64,000 nt of DNA from Streptomyces sp. NBC_00878 (GTDB lineage: Bacteria > Actinomycetota > Actinomycetes > Streptomycetales > Streptomycetaceae): positions 6,076,001 through 6,140,000 of the forward strand of contig NZ_JAPEOK010000001.1 of NCBI RefSeq assembly GCF_026341515.1, written 5' to 3'. The position numbers and the translations under genes are program-made. Under the pieces are notes generated by a model, which was not told the origin of the DNA, did no database searches, and worked only from the letters and a program-made list of their open reading frames with translations. Below are positions 52,863 to 61,360 of the stretch, one piece after another. The first letter of the stretch is position 1. Every line of letters starts with the position of its first letter.

Positions 52863-52956
52863 AGGCCCTGGCTACGACAACTGGCCGTCGTCACAGGCCC
52901 CGGTTACGACAACTGGCCGTCGTCACAGGCCCCGGTTACGACAACTGACCGTCGTA
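52863..52956. repeat. 32-bp x3 tandem repeat of the 3' end of the acid phosphatase gene
   Basis: Units begin at 52863, 52895 and 52927, each containing GGTTACGACAACTGGCCGTC or a one- or two-base variant. The third encodes the last residues (DYDGQLS) and TAA stop of the minus-strand phosphatase; the other two are extra copies beyond the stop. The period of 32 moves the repeated stop triplet into another frame each time. Confidence 0.93.
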
Positions 52957-53574
52957 GTCCGGCAGCTTGTACGTCTTCTCGGCGTGCCCGCCCGACAGGT
53001 CGGTGGCGCTGTTGCCGATGTTCGCGATGATCGTGTAGCCGTTGGCCTCGATGGCCGCGCGCTGGGCCGTCTTGTACTCGGCCACGTCCCTGAACAGGTC
53101 GATGAAGTTGCGGACGTACAGGCCGGAGACCTGGTAGCCGACGTACTTGAGGTTGTACTCCGTCAACGACTTGATGATGTCCGGGCGGGCGGTGACGAAG
53201 AACAGGGCGACGCCGCGGTCCTGGGCGTACTTGGCCACGTCGAGGACGGGCGCGTTGGCCGGCGACGGGTAGCTGAAGCCGAAGTCGGTCTCCAGCGTGG
53301 TGTTGTCGATGTCGAAGACGATGGCCTGCTTCTCGCCGGCGGACGCGTCGGCGATACGTTCCTTCAGGTAGGGCAGTGCCTCGGCCATGATGGCCCGGCA
53401 GTCCTTCTGCCAGGTGTCGTAGTCCACGTCCGCCGCGGCGGCGGTCACCGCGGCGGTGGCCGCGGCGGGGGCGGCGGCCGGGGCCGCGGCGGTGGCAGGG
53501 ATCGCCAGGGCCGCGGTGACGGCGGTGGCGGCGGCGGTCACGCCTATCAGGCGCTGCCAGCTTCTTCCTGTCAT
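52936..53574 (-). CDS. Secreted HAD-family acid phosphatase (class B/plant acid phosphatase-like)
   Basis: A 212-residue exported phosphatase. A signal peptide covers residues 1-~30 (LIGVTAAATAVTAALAIPAT), then an Ala-rich linker. The HAD catalytic motif is AIVFDIDNTTLETD with nucleophile and acid aspartates, motif II is VALFFVTARPDI, and the C-terminal IIANIGNSATDLSGG holds the acidic motif, as in HAD superfamily subfamily IIIB acid phosphatases. It would release phosphate outside the cell. The C terminus lies in a 32-bp tandem repeat. It is convergent with clpC. Confidence 0.92.
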   Translation of the reverse strand: MTGRSWQRLIGVTAAATAVTAALAIPATAAAPAAAPAAATAAVTAAAADVDYDTWQKDCRAIMAEALPYLKERIADASAGEKQAIVFDIDNTTLETDFGFSYPSPANAPVLDVAKYAQDRGVALFFVTARPDIIKSLTEYNLKYVGYQVSGLYVRNFIDLFRDVAEYKTAQRAAIEANGYTIIANIGNSATDLSGGHAEKTYKLPDYDGQLS

Positions 53575-53715
53575 GGGTTGGGGAGTTCCTCTCGCATCGG
53601 AGCGCTGCGGACATGGCTCGTGGTGCATGCTCGTGGGCGTGTGAGGCCACAGGGAAGCGAAGAGATTACTGGTCGGTAACTGTAGGGCGCCCGGGTGGGG
53701 TTGGGCTAGGCCCTG

Positions 53716-53778
53716 GATCCCGCCGGACAAGCCGGAGAGCCCCGCGGAGAGGCCGGAGATCCCGCCGGACAGGTCCTA
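53716..53778. repeat. 21-bp x3 tandem repeat ending on the stop codon of the NACHT gene
   Basis: Units GATCCCGCCGGACAAGCCGG(A) start at 53716, 53737 and 53758; the last ends with CTA (53776-53778), the TAG stop codon of the minus-strand NACHT gene. Confidence 0.9.
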
Positions 53779-56700
53779 GAGGATGGTGTCCGTCTTCAGG
53801 ACGGTGTGTGAGTCCGGGAAGCGGGCGAGGATATGTTCCGGTACCTCGGTCGTGTCTGTGGCAAGGGCGAAGGTGATCGAGCGCAGCCCGGGAAACAGGG
53901 TCGATACCGCCGAGAGATCTTCGTTTCCGGTGAATTTGTTGAGGCGGAGTCGCCTGACGCTCGGTAGCGCGGGTCCTTCTGTCCATGGGGCCGTGGCCCA
54001 GTCGAGGCGCAATTCCTCCAGTTCCGGAAGCAGTGCCACCTCTTCGCGGTCCTCGGGAGTGAGCGGTTCGGCCAGTTCCGCCAGGCTCAGCGTCTGGAGC
54101 GAGCGCATACGGCGCAAGCCGCGCAGTCCCGTGAACCGGAGGGCATTCTCGGCGAATCGCAGATAGGTCAGCGTCAGTCCCTGGGGAAGCGCGGTGTCGA
54201 GAGAACTCCCCAGGAGCGGGACGGCGGTGTCGAGTTCGCGCAGGGTCGCCGATGCCGAGAGCGGCGCCAGCGCATTCGGCCTTTCCAGACCGGGCATGAG
54301 ATCCAGCGAAAGCCATTTCAAAGGCAGTTCGGCCAGCGGGGTCAGATCCCTGACATTGGGGCAGCCGCTGATGTCCAGACGCCTGAGCCCGCGCAGCGCC
54401 GAGAGACAGTCCAGGTCGCGCAGTGCGATGTTGAACCGCATGGCGAGCAGCATGGTGGTCTCCGGGGTGAGGAAGGGCCTCAGGTCCGCGGGCTCGATGT
54501 CTCCGGTGAGCTGAAGCCCGCGCCGGCCCCCGAGTGCGTGCAGGAAGCGCAGCTGGGCCGCCGAGTGGACGGCGAAGTAGAGGTCGTCCTCGGGGAGGTG
54601 GGCGATGACTTCGGTGGCGTACCGGTCGGAGTCGAACCGGCGCCAGGACCAGGTGAGTTGGGCGCGCACCGGCAGCGAGGGGTGGCGGCGGAAGCGGGCC
54701 AGGACCGGGAGGGCCGCGTCCGTGCCGATGAGGGACGCGGTGACGACGACGGCCCGGGCCTCCGCGTCGGACAGCCCCTCCGGACCGGGCAGCAGCTCCA
54801 GGACCAGCGGGCCGACCGAGGCCAGCTCCCTGGCCTCCGCCACCGTCCGTGGCGGAATGAGCGCGGCGGCCTGTTCCTCCACGGCGGCCCGGACCCGCGG
54901 GTCGAGTTCCGTGGCGTGTTCGAGGCCGGCCAGGGCGAGGAGGCGGATCCGGGTACTCGCGGCGGGGTCGGTGTGTTCGGCGGCGGCCGTCAGCAACTGG
55001 CCCAGGAATTCGGCCCGTTCGCGCGGGCGGGCGTGGGCGACGGCCATGCGGATCACGTCGGACCACTGGTGGTCGGCGGCGTTGCGGACGAGGAGCCCGA
55101 AGTCGCCGTCCTCCACCGCCGCCTTCGCGCCGAGGTAGTCCTGGAAGGTCCGGTGCACGAACTCGACGGTTCCCAGGACCGGTTCGCGCAACAGCCCGCT
55201 GCGTACGAGGAGATGGCGGTAGACCGCGGGGGCGTCGCCCTGGCTCGCCACGGACGGCAGGGAGGGCAGCGCGTCGGCGATGATGCGCTCGGCGCGCTCG
55301 CGGTCCATCTCCAGCCGGGCGTTGCGCACGAGCCAGTAGGCCAGCCGCTGGAGGAGCTGGATCTGCGGGAGTTCGGTGAGCCGGATCGCGTCGGGTGATC
55401 CGTGCGGTCCCCCGGGAATCCCCTCGGGGATCATGTCCCGCTCCTGGTCGCGGCGCGAGAGCAGCATGGAGAGGGCGGCGTCGTACAACTCCTGCCGCCC
55501 GTGCGGAAGATAGCCGCGCCGGTCGCGGTGCAGGGCGCAGACGAGGCCGCACATCAGGGGGTTGGTGGCGAGCCGGCCGAGATCCGGCTTCGTGCGTACG
55601 GCGTCGAGGAGCGAGGTCTCGTACGCGGTGAGGCGTTCCGTGTCCGGGGCGTCGATACGGGCCGCCGTGTGCCAGCGCTCGATGAACGCCGTGACGTCCG
55701 CGTCGCTCATCGGCGCGAGCGCCAGCTCGGTGAAACCGTCCGCGGCGAGCCAGTCCTCACGTACGGCCGCGGGACGGGACGTGACCAGCCACTGGTTGCC
55801 CGGATAGGCGTCGATCAGGTCGCGCAGCCAGCGGCGGGTGCGCTCGCGGTCGGGTTCCGGGATCTCGTCGATGCCGTCGACGAGCAGCAGCCCGCGGCCC
55901 GCCGAGAGCACCCGGTCCGGCCAGCCGTCCGGGGCGACGCCATGGAACGGGACGCGTACGGCGGTGAGAAAGTCGGTGGGCGCCGGCAGTCCGCCGGGAC
56001 GCCGTACGAGCGTCCGCAGCGGCAGGACGAACGGGATCCGGTCCCCGCGCTCGCCCCGCGCCGCCGTCACGGCGAGCCACTGCACCAGCGTCGTCTTGCC
56101 CGAGCCGGCCACGCCCCGCAGCAGCACCAGGTCCTGTTCGGCCAGCGCCGCCTCGGCGGGCAGCGAGGTGCCGGGCGAGGCGAGGTACCGGCCGTCCTCG
56201 TCACTCGTCGCGGGGCGCAGGGCCTGGAGGGTGAGGTAGGCGGCGTCCAGCGGCCAGCGGTCCGGGGTGTTGGCCAAGTCGATGCCGTAGATGGTCAGTT
56301 GGCTGTGCTTCGTGGCCGTGTACGCGAGATAGCGCTGCTCGAACGTCGTGTCCCCGTCGCCGGGCCGTGGCGTCCGGGCGATCAACTCGTCGATCTTGGC
56401 GATGAGTTCGGACTGGCGCCGGGTCTGCTCGACGAGCGTCCGGGCCACGAACGTCGAACGCTGGGTGAAGAAGTGCAGGATGTGCAGACAGGCCGTGTCG
56501 AGGAGCCGTTCGTAGAAGAGCGTCGCGTCGAATTCGAGGTCCCGGTCCGGGTTTCCGGCGGCATGGCGGAGATGGAGGGCGAGGCCCGAGTGGCCGAGTG
56601 CGACGGCCTGGGCGTCCGTCATGGTGATGTCGCCGAGGGCGTGGAGAGTGTCGGCCAGGGCGTGGACGACGGGTTGCTCGTCGGCGGCGGGGATGGGGCG

Positions 56701-56922
56701 TTCGTCGGCGTCCTTCAGCGCCCGCTTGACCAGTTCGGCGGCGAGCCTGCCGACGTCCTTCTCGCCGAGCGTGCGCCGCTCGCCCTTGAAGGAGACGCGG
56801 GACGAGATGCGTACGGGCCGGTCGACCAGCCCCGCGCCCGGCCCCTCCGGCACGAAGAGCTTCTTGATGAGCGGCGTGGCCACGCTGGACGCCAGCCGCA
56901 CTCCGACGGTCGCTGGTTCCAT
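53776..56922 (-). CDS. NACHT-domain STAND NTPase with leucine-rich repeats (bacterial NLR-like)
   Basis: A 1048-residue protein. Residues 1-~240 form a helical N-terminal domain of the kind found in bacterial NACHT proteins; the NACHT ATPase follows with Walker A G270-VAGSGKTTL, Walker B LLLVDGIDEIP (345-355) and WLVTSRPA (sensor, 378-385), then the winged-helix/helical region (~400-520, RLATNPLMCGLVCALHR) and a helical-repeat middle (~520-800). From ~840 on are leucine-rich repeats (LRGLRRLDISGCPNVRDLTP, LPLKWLSLDL). This is the domain order of eukaryotic NLR receptors. Several bacterial NACHT proteins protect against phage. ATG 56922 has GGGGGAG close upstream. No separate effector gene is adjacent; the divergent neighbour is a carboxylesterase. 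Confidence 0.9.
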   Translation of the reverse strand: MEPATVGVRLASSVATPLIKKLFVPEGPGAGLVDRPVRISSRVSFKGERRTLGEKDVGRLAAELVKRALKDADERPIPAADEQPVVHALADTLHALGDITMTDAQAVALGHSGLALHLRHAAGNPDRDLEFDATLFYERLLDTACLHILHFFTQRSTFVARTLVEQTRRQSELIAKIDELIARTPRPGDGDTTFEQRYLAYTATKHSQLTIYGIDLANTPDRWPLDAAYLTLQALRPATSDEDGRYLASPGTSLPAEAALAEQDLVLLRGVAGSGKTTLVQWLAVTAARGERGDRIPFVLPLRTLVRRPGGLPAPTDFLTAVRVPFHGVAPDGWPDRVLSAGRGLLLVDGIDEIPEPDRERTRRWLRDLIDAYPGNQWLVTSRPAAVREDWLAADGFTELALAPMSDADVTAFIERWHTAARIDAPDTERLTAYETSLLDAVRTKPDLGRLATNPLMCGLVCALHRDRRGYLPHGRQELYDAALSMLLSRRDQERDMIPEGIPGGPHGSPDAIRLTELPQIQLLQRLAYWLVRNARLEMDRERAERIIADALPSLPSVASQGDAPAVYRHLLVRSGLLREPVLGTVEFVHRTFQDYLGAKAAVEDGDFGLLVRNAADHQWSDVIRMAVAHARPRERAEFLGQLLTAAAEHTDPAASTRIRLLALAGLEHATELDPRVRAAVEEQAAALIPPRTVAEARELASVGPLVLELLPGPEGLSDAEARAVVVTASLIGTDAALPVLARFRRHPSLPVRAQLTWSWRRFDSDRYATEVIAHLPEDDLYFAVHSAAQLRFLHALGGRRGLQLTGDIEPADLRPFLTPETTMLLAMRFNIALRDLDCLSALRGLRRLDISGCPNVRDLTPLAELPLKWLSLDLMPGLERPNALAPLSASATLRELDTAVPLLGSSLDTALPQGLTLTYLRFAENALRFTGLRGLRRMRSLQTLSLAELAEPLTPEDREEVALLPELEELRLDWATAPWTEGPALPSVRRLRLNKFTGNEDLSAVSTLFPGLRSITFALATDTTEVPEHILARFPDSHTVLKTDTIL

Positions 56923-57137
56923 GGCGCTCCCCCGAGGGCATGGTGGGTGGTCGGTCGGCCAGCGTAGCCGCCGGGGCGCTCCCCTGGCAGTGGATCTTGG
57001 GGCGATCCCGGGGTGCTCTTGGAGCGATCTCGGGGCGACCTTGGGGGGCGATCCTGGGGCGGCAAAAACCGGTGGCCGTGGCGTCCAGTTGAGCGGGATG
57101 ATCCGCGATGACCGAACTGTCTGCAGAGGGGGCCGTG

Positions 57138-58736
57138 ATGGGCGTCGACGAACCCGAAGTCCGTACGACAGCGGGCGTGGTGCGGGGAGCCGGAGAGGCG
57201 TCGGGATCGGCGGTGTTCAAGGGGATCCCGTTCGCCGAACCACCCGTCGGCGCCCTGCGGTTCGGGGCGCCGCGGCCCGTGCGGAGTTGGGACGGCGTAC
57301 GGAAGGCGGTCGAGTACGGGACGCCGCCTCCGCAGTCCGCGGCGTTCGGCATGGACGCGCTGGTGTCCGGCGACGCGGTGGACGAAGGGGACTGGCTGAG
57401 CCTCAACGTCTGGACGCCCGATCCCGCGCCCGGCGCGGGACTGCCGGTGATCGTCTGGATGCACGGCGGCGGGTACGTCATCGGGATGTCGGGCCTGCCC
57501 GAGTACGACGGCGGCCGGCTGGCGCGGGAGGGTGCCGTCGTCGTGGTGACGCTCAACTACCGGGTCGGCATCGAGGGGTTCGCGCACATCGAGGGAGCGC
57601 CCGCCAACCGGGGCCTGCTCGACCAGGTCGCCGCGCTGGAGTGGGTGCGGGACAACATCCGTGCCTTCGGCGGCGATCCGGACCGTGTCACGATCGTCGG
57701 CCAGTCGGCGGGCGCGGGTTCGGTGGCCGCGCTGCTCGCGATGGAGCGTGCGGCAGGGCTGTTCGGGCGGGCCGTCGCGCAGAGCGTGCCCGGTGTGTTC
57801 TTCTCGCCCGAGCTCGCCGCCGACATCGCCCGGGAGTTCGCGGCCGAGCTGGGCGTGCGGCCGACGGTGGAGGGCCTGGGGGCGGTGGCGCCGCGACGGC
57901 TGCCCGCGGTGGTGGACGCGGTCGGCGCGAGGGGCGGGGAGTTCGCGGAGCGGTGGGGGCCGGCGGCGCATGCGTTGATCCCGGTTGCGCCCGTCGTCGA
58001 CGGCGAGGTGCTGCCCCGCGCCCCCTGGGAGGCGCTGGCCTCCGGCGCGGGCCGGGACGTCGAACTCGTGGTCGGCCACACGCGTGACGAGTTCCGGCTG
58101 ATGATGATGCTGCGTGGACTGATCGGTGAGGTGACGGAGGATCAGGCGGAGGCAGCGCTGCGGACATTCGGGCCGGGAGGCTCTGTGGGTGACTCCGGGG
58201 GCGGTTCTGCGGCTGGTTCTGCGGCTGGCTCCGGGGGTGGCTCGGCGGGCGGCTCGGCGGGCGGCGACGCCTACCGTGCCGCGTTCCCGGCCGCGAGCGC
58301 CGAGGAGCTCTACGAACTCGTCCAGTCCGACTGGGTGTTCCGCATGCCGTCACTCCATCTGGCCGAGGCACAGATCGCGGGCGGCGGTCGCGCGCACGTC
58401 TACGAGCTGGTCTGGGAGGCGCCGGGCATGGGCGGAATACTGGGCGCCTGCCACGGGCTCGACGTGCCGCTGGTGTTCGGCAACCTCGGCGAAGGGCTGC
58501 CGGCGCTGCTCCTCGGCGAGGAACCGCCCGCGGCGGCAGAGGAGTTGTCACGGCTGGTCCGGGCGGCCTGGACCGGGTTCGCGGCGGGGGAGAAGCCGGG
58601 GTGGTCCCCGTACGACATCGAGCGACGGTCGGTCCGACTCTTCGACGCGATCCCGAGTGAGGCGGCGTATCCGGAGGAGGTGTCGCGGGGGCTCTGGCGG
58701 GAGCATGTGTTCGGGGCGCTGCCGCTGCGCGGCTAG
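57138..58736 (+). CDS. Type B carboxylesterase
   Basis: A 532-residue carboxylesterase/lipase family enzyme. FKGIPFAEPPVGALRF starts the fold, VIVWMHGGGYVIGM gives the oxyanion hole, DPDRVTIVGQSAGAGSVAAL holds the nucleophile serine, and CHGLDVPLVFGN the histidine; the acid is in VVGHTRDEFRLMM. A 30-residue Gly/Ser/Ala stretch near residues 355-385 (SAAGSAAGSGGGSAGGSA) from short DNA repeats interrupts the C-terminal half. The ATG at 57138 is preceded by GAGGGGG at six bases; an upstream ATG (57108) would add ten residues. Divergent from the NACHT gene across ~215 bp. Cytoplasmic, as no signal peptide is seen. Confidence 0.92.
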   Translation: MGVDEPEVRTTAGVVRGAGEASGSAVFKGIPFAEPPVGALRFGAPRPVRSWDGVRKAVEYGTPPPQSAAFGMDALVSGDAVDEGDWLSLNVWTPDPAPGAGLPVIVWMHGGGYVIGMSGLPEYDGGRLAREGAVVVVTLNYRVGIEGFAHIEGAPANRGLLDQVAALEWVRDNIRAFGGDPDRVTIVGQSAGAGSVAALLAMERAAGLFGRAVAQSVPGVFFSPELAADIAREFAAELGVRPTVEGLGAVAPRRLPAVVDAVGARGGEFAERWGPAAHALIPVAPVVDGEVLPRAPWEALASGAGRDVELVVGHTRDEFRLMMMLRGLIGEVTEDQAEAALRTFGPGGSVGDSGGGSAAGSAAGSGGGSAGGSAGGDAYRAAFPAASAEELYELVQSDWVFRMPSLHLAEAQIAGGGRAHVYELVWEAPGMGGILGACHGLDVPLVFGNLGEGLPALLLGEEPPAAAEELSRLVRAAWTGFAAGEKPGWSPYDIERRSVRLFDAIPSEAAYPEEVSRGLWREHVFGALPLRG

Positions 58737-58822
58737 TCCCGTGAACGGGTGCTCACCGGGTTGACCTGAGGTGAGGCGCGGCTCGCGGCCGGTTGCGGCC
58801 CGAGTCGCGCCGCGTATCGAGA

Positions 58823-59275
58823 TCAGAGCAACCCGTGTTGCCGACACCAGGTGTCGATGCCGCGGCTGTCGCTCTCGGCTTGGCCCGCGTCTTTGTCCTC
58901 ACTCGCGCGCTCGATGGCCTTTCGCCAGGACTCGTCGTCGGTGATCGCCTCCGGGACCGAGGGATGGATCGAGAAGACCCGGTGGAGACCGGTGATCCGG
59001 AAAATCCGGAGGAGCCGGTCATTGTCGATCACGAGCGTGAGCGAGCCTTCCCGCATGCGGAGCCGCTTCAGGCTGCCCACCAGAGCGCCCAGGCCGGTCG
59101 AGTCCAGGAACTCCACGCACCGCATGTCCGCGATGACGTGACGCGTGTCCTTGTCGAGGAGATCGATCACGCCGTCACGGAGTTTCGGAGCCGTGTACAC
59201 GTCGATTTCGCCGCTGATCCGGAGGACGGCGCAGTTGCCGCCCGCAGTGATGGAACTCAGGTGAAAATCCCGCAC
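58823..59275 (-). CDS. STAS-domain anti-sigma factor antagonist
   Basis: A 150-residue protein; residues 1-~105 are a STAS domain of the SpoIIAA/RsbV type (LRISGEIDVYTAPKLRDGVI, then VIADMRCVEFLDSTGLGALV with the phosphorylatable Ser59). Such proteins bind anti-sigma kinases and release sigma factors when unphosphorylated. A ~45-residue polar C-terminal extension (EDKDAGQAESDSRGIDTWCR) is unusual. It is divergent from the XRE gene. A HATPase gene of the matching kinase fold lies at 62584-62964; whether they interact is unknown. Confidence 0.92.
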   Translation of the reverse strand: MRDFHLSSITAGGNCAVLRISGEIDVYTAPKLRDGVIDLLDKDTRHVIADMRCVEFLDSTGLGALVGSLKRLRMREGSLTLVIDNDRLLRIFRITGLHRVFSIHPSVPEAITDDESWRKAIERASEDKDAGQAESDSRGIDTWCRQHGLL

Positions 59276-59413
59276 TTCAGCCCCCGTTGCCTCGCGGTCC
59301 GATGGTCCGTAACTGTGGATGAGTCACGTCATTGTCATTGTGTGGAGTGACGATGAGTCGCATGGAATTACAGTAGGGCGTGCATCGAGGTTTGTCAACG
59401 CCAGCGTTGCGCT

Positions 59414-59431
59414 GTCATCATCTATAATGAC
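59414..59431. promoter_or_regulatory. Consensus -10 TATAAT flanked by GTCAT/ATGAC palindrome
   Basis: GTCAT (59414-59418) and ATGAC (59427-59431) are inverted around TATAAT (59423-59428), a perfect -10 rare in this genome. It lies about 40 bp upstream of the XRE gene start. The divergent gap also holds several GTCATT/ATGACG elements, possible sites for autoregulation. No clear -35 is seen. Confidence 0.5.
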
Positions 59432-59467
59432 GCATGGGGTTGTGGGGGATGACGCGAGGGAGTAAGG

Positions 59468-59953
59468 GTGCGGGTCGAAGAGGCCATCGGGCAGCAGATC
59501 GCTCGGTTCAGGGAAGCGCGGCGACTGTCGCTCACCGAACTGGGTGAGCTCATGGGGCGATACCTGGACCGGCCCTGGAGTCGACAGGCCGTCCATCAGG
59601 CCGAGCGGGGCCGCCGCGCCTTCACCGCTGCCGAGTTGACCGCCATCGCCCTGGTTCTGGACACGTCGATCCCGGCTCTGTTCCTCGCGGAAAGCGAACC
59701 GATCGAACTGCCGGGCGAGACCATCTCGCCCGAGGAGTACCGGGGAGTCCTCCTGTACGCGGGCAAGGACGCCCCCCTTGACGGAGTCGAAGAGCTGATC
59801 GTGGCCCTGCACGACATCGGAGAGGTCCTGGCGCGGCCTTCCCTGGCCCGCCTCGCCAGGATCGGAGCCGCGGCCGAGCAGGTGGCTGCTCCGGCGGCGG
59901 AGCGGGGGGTGGGGGCGGCCGAACCCAGGGGGCCGGAGCGGTCGCGGCGCTAG
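59468..59953 (+). CDS. XRE-family helix-turn-helix regulator
   Basis: A 161-residue regulator. The helix-turn-helix is at residues ~5-70: IGQQIARFREARRLSLTELG, SRQAVHQAERGRRAFTAAEL, then ALVLDTSIPALF. The C-terminal part (ISPEEYRGVLLYAGKDAP, EELIVALHDIGEVLARPSLA) has no family I know and ends in an Ala/Arg/Glu-rich tail. The GTG start has GGGAG five bases upstream and an AT-rich promoter with TATAAT before it. It lies between the STAS gene (divergent) and the DUF1016 nuclease gene (convergent, 21 bp apart). Confidence 0.9.
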   Translation: MRVEEAIGQQIARFREARRLSLTELGELMGRYLDRPWSRQAVHQAERGRRAFTAAELTAIALVLDTSIPALFLAESEPIELPGETISPEEYRGVLLYAGKDAPLDGVEELIVALHDIGEVLARPSLARLARIGAAAEQVAAPAAERGVGAAEPRGPERSRR

Positions 59954-59974
59954 GCGTTCCGACGCCTGTATTTC

Positions 59975-61126
59975 TCACGGCTCTTGCGCCTGCTGCGCCT
60001 GCTGCGCCTGCTGCGGCTCCGGCGGCTTCGGTGGCTCCGACGGTTCTGGCGGCTGTACGGCGTCGATGGCGTCCTGGACGACGCGGTTCAAGTCCTCCTC
60101 TGTGGGGACGAGTTCGCGGTCGGCGGGGGACAGAGTCGAGTAGTTGGTCACGGCGAGTGGGTTGTTGCTGGCGTCGAGAGCGAGCTGAACGGCCGCCTTG
60201 TTGTGCCGGGTTCCGACGAGGAAGCCGATCGTCGGGTCGTCGCGCTCCTCGTCGCGGACCATCTTGTCGACGACGCTCACATAGAAGTTGAGCTTGCCGA
60301 CGTGTTCGGGGCGTACGTCCTTCGTCTTGAGCTCGAAGACGAAGTAACGGTGCAGTTTGAGGTGGTAGAAGAGCAGGTCGATGCGGTACTCCTCGCCGCC
60401 GATGAGTACGGGGTACTGGCGGCCCACGAAGGCGAACCCGACGCCGAGTTCCGTGAGAAAGCGGACCATGTTGGCGACGATCGCCTCTTCGAGCTCGTGC
60501 TCGGCGTGGTGCTTGTCGAGGCCCAGGAAGTCGAGACGGTACGGGTCTCGGGCGAGGTCCTTGAGCGCGGCGGAACCTTCCGGGACGGTCACAGCGAAGT
60601 TGGTGGCGGCCGAGCCCTGCGAGAGGTGCAGATCCTGGTGGACGAAGCGGCTGAGGAGGTCTCGGGACCAGCCGTTCCGGACGGCTTCTGTGGCGTAGAA
60701 GTCCAGGTCGGGGCGGGTGTCGAGCTTGTCCAGCAGGAGCATGATGTGACCCCACGGCAATTGTGCAGCAGGCTGCTGCACAATTGGCTCCGGCCAGGTG
60801 CGGGCCAACTTGTGCATGTACATCAGGTTGCGACGGGAGAAGCCCCGCTGGTTCGGGAACGCCGCCTTCAGGTCCGCGGCGAGCCGTCCCACGACTTTGG
60901 TGCCCCAGCCCTCTTGTTCCTGGCGGGCCAGGATGAGCTTGCCGATCTGCCAGTACATCTGGACCAGTTCGGTGTTGACGGCTCGTTGAGCGCGGAGGCG
61001 TGCGCCCGCGACTGTTTCCTTGACCTCGCCGAGAAGGTCCCCGTACCAGGAGGGCAGGGTGCCGAGCTGGGCGGGGATGGTGGCTTCGGCCTCGGTGTTC
61101 CTGTGCATGGGGTGAGGCTTGCGCAC
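59975..61126 (-). CDS. DUF1016/YhcG-type PDDEXK nuclease-domain protein
   Basis: A 383-residue protein. The N-terminal DUF1016_N domain is helical (residues ~25-180; NTELVQMYWQIGKLILARQE, FSRRNLMYMHKLARTWP, LPWGHIMLLLDKL), and the C-terminal PD-(D/E)XK nuclease fold has YRIDLLFYHLKLHRYFVFEL, with catalytic Asp250, Glu265 and Lys267 (ELKTK). Proteins of this family are found in many bacterial and phage-related loci and are linked to restriction or plasmid/phage biology, but the exact substrate is not settled. The C terminus is a Pro/Glu then Gln/Ala repeat tail (PEPQQAQQAQQAQEP), written by 9-bp DNA repeats. The start (GTG 61126 or ATG 61108) is uncertain. Confidence 0.9.
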   Translation of the reverse strand: MRKPHPMHRNTEAEATIPAQLGTLPSWYGDLLGEVKETVAGARLRAQRAVNTELVQMYWQIGKLILARQEQEGWGTKVVGRLAADLKAAFPNQRGFSRRNLMYMHKLARTWPEPIVQQPAAQLPWGHIMLLLDKLDTRPDLDFYATEAVRNGWSRDLLSRFVHQDLHLSQGSAATNFAVTVPEGSAALKDLARDPYRLDFLGLDKHHAEHELEEAIVANMVRFLTELGVGFAFVGRQYPVLIGGEEYRIDLLFYHLKLHRYFVFELKTKDVRPEHVGKLNFYVSVVDKMVRDEERDDPTIGFLVGTRHNKAAVQLALDASNNPLAVTNYSTLSPADRELVPTEEDLNRVVQDAIDAVQPPEPSEPPKPPEPQQAQQAQQAQEP

Positions 61127-61154
61127 GGTGATCTTTGGGTGGGGGCGAATGGGG

Positions 61155-61352
61155 TCAGGTCACCCGAACGTGTGGGTTTGCGGTGAGTGTTCGTATGAGG
61201 GCCGCGAGAGTGGCGGGTGTGGTGGTGAGGCTGACGGTGGGGGTGTCGCTTTCGCGGAGGTGGATGGTGCCGGTGGGGGTGGCGGCGACGTACAGGCAGT
61301 TGTCGCCGGCGCCGTCACTGAAGGAGGACTTCTGCCAGGTGAGTTCAGTCAT
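61155..61352 (-). CDS. DUF397 domain protein
   Basis: A 65-residue DUF397 protein: WQKSSFSDGAGDNCLYVAA is the family signature, followed by IHLRESDTP and a C-terminal helix. In Streptomyces these small proteins are encoded next to DUF5753-type regulators (as in the abaA and whiJ-type loci) and are thought to control them. It begins eight bases after the stop of such a regulator, so the two form one operon. The start lies at ATG 61352. Confidence 0.95.
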   Translation of the reverse strand: MTELTWQKSSFSDGAGDNCLYVAATPTGTIHLRESDTPTVSLTTTPATLAALIRTLTANPHVRVT

Positions 61353-61360
61353 GGCGCTCC

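Noticed and set aside
52863..52956. 32-bp direct repeats that look like a small CRISPR array
   Set aside because: The units are directly adjacent with no spacers and represent copies of the phosphatase gene's 3' end; no cas genes are near.
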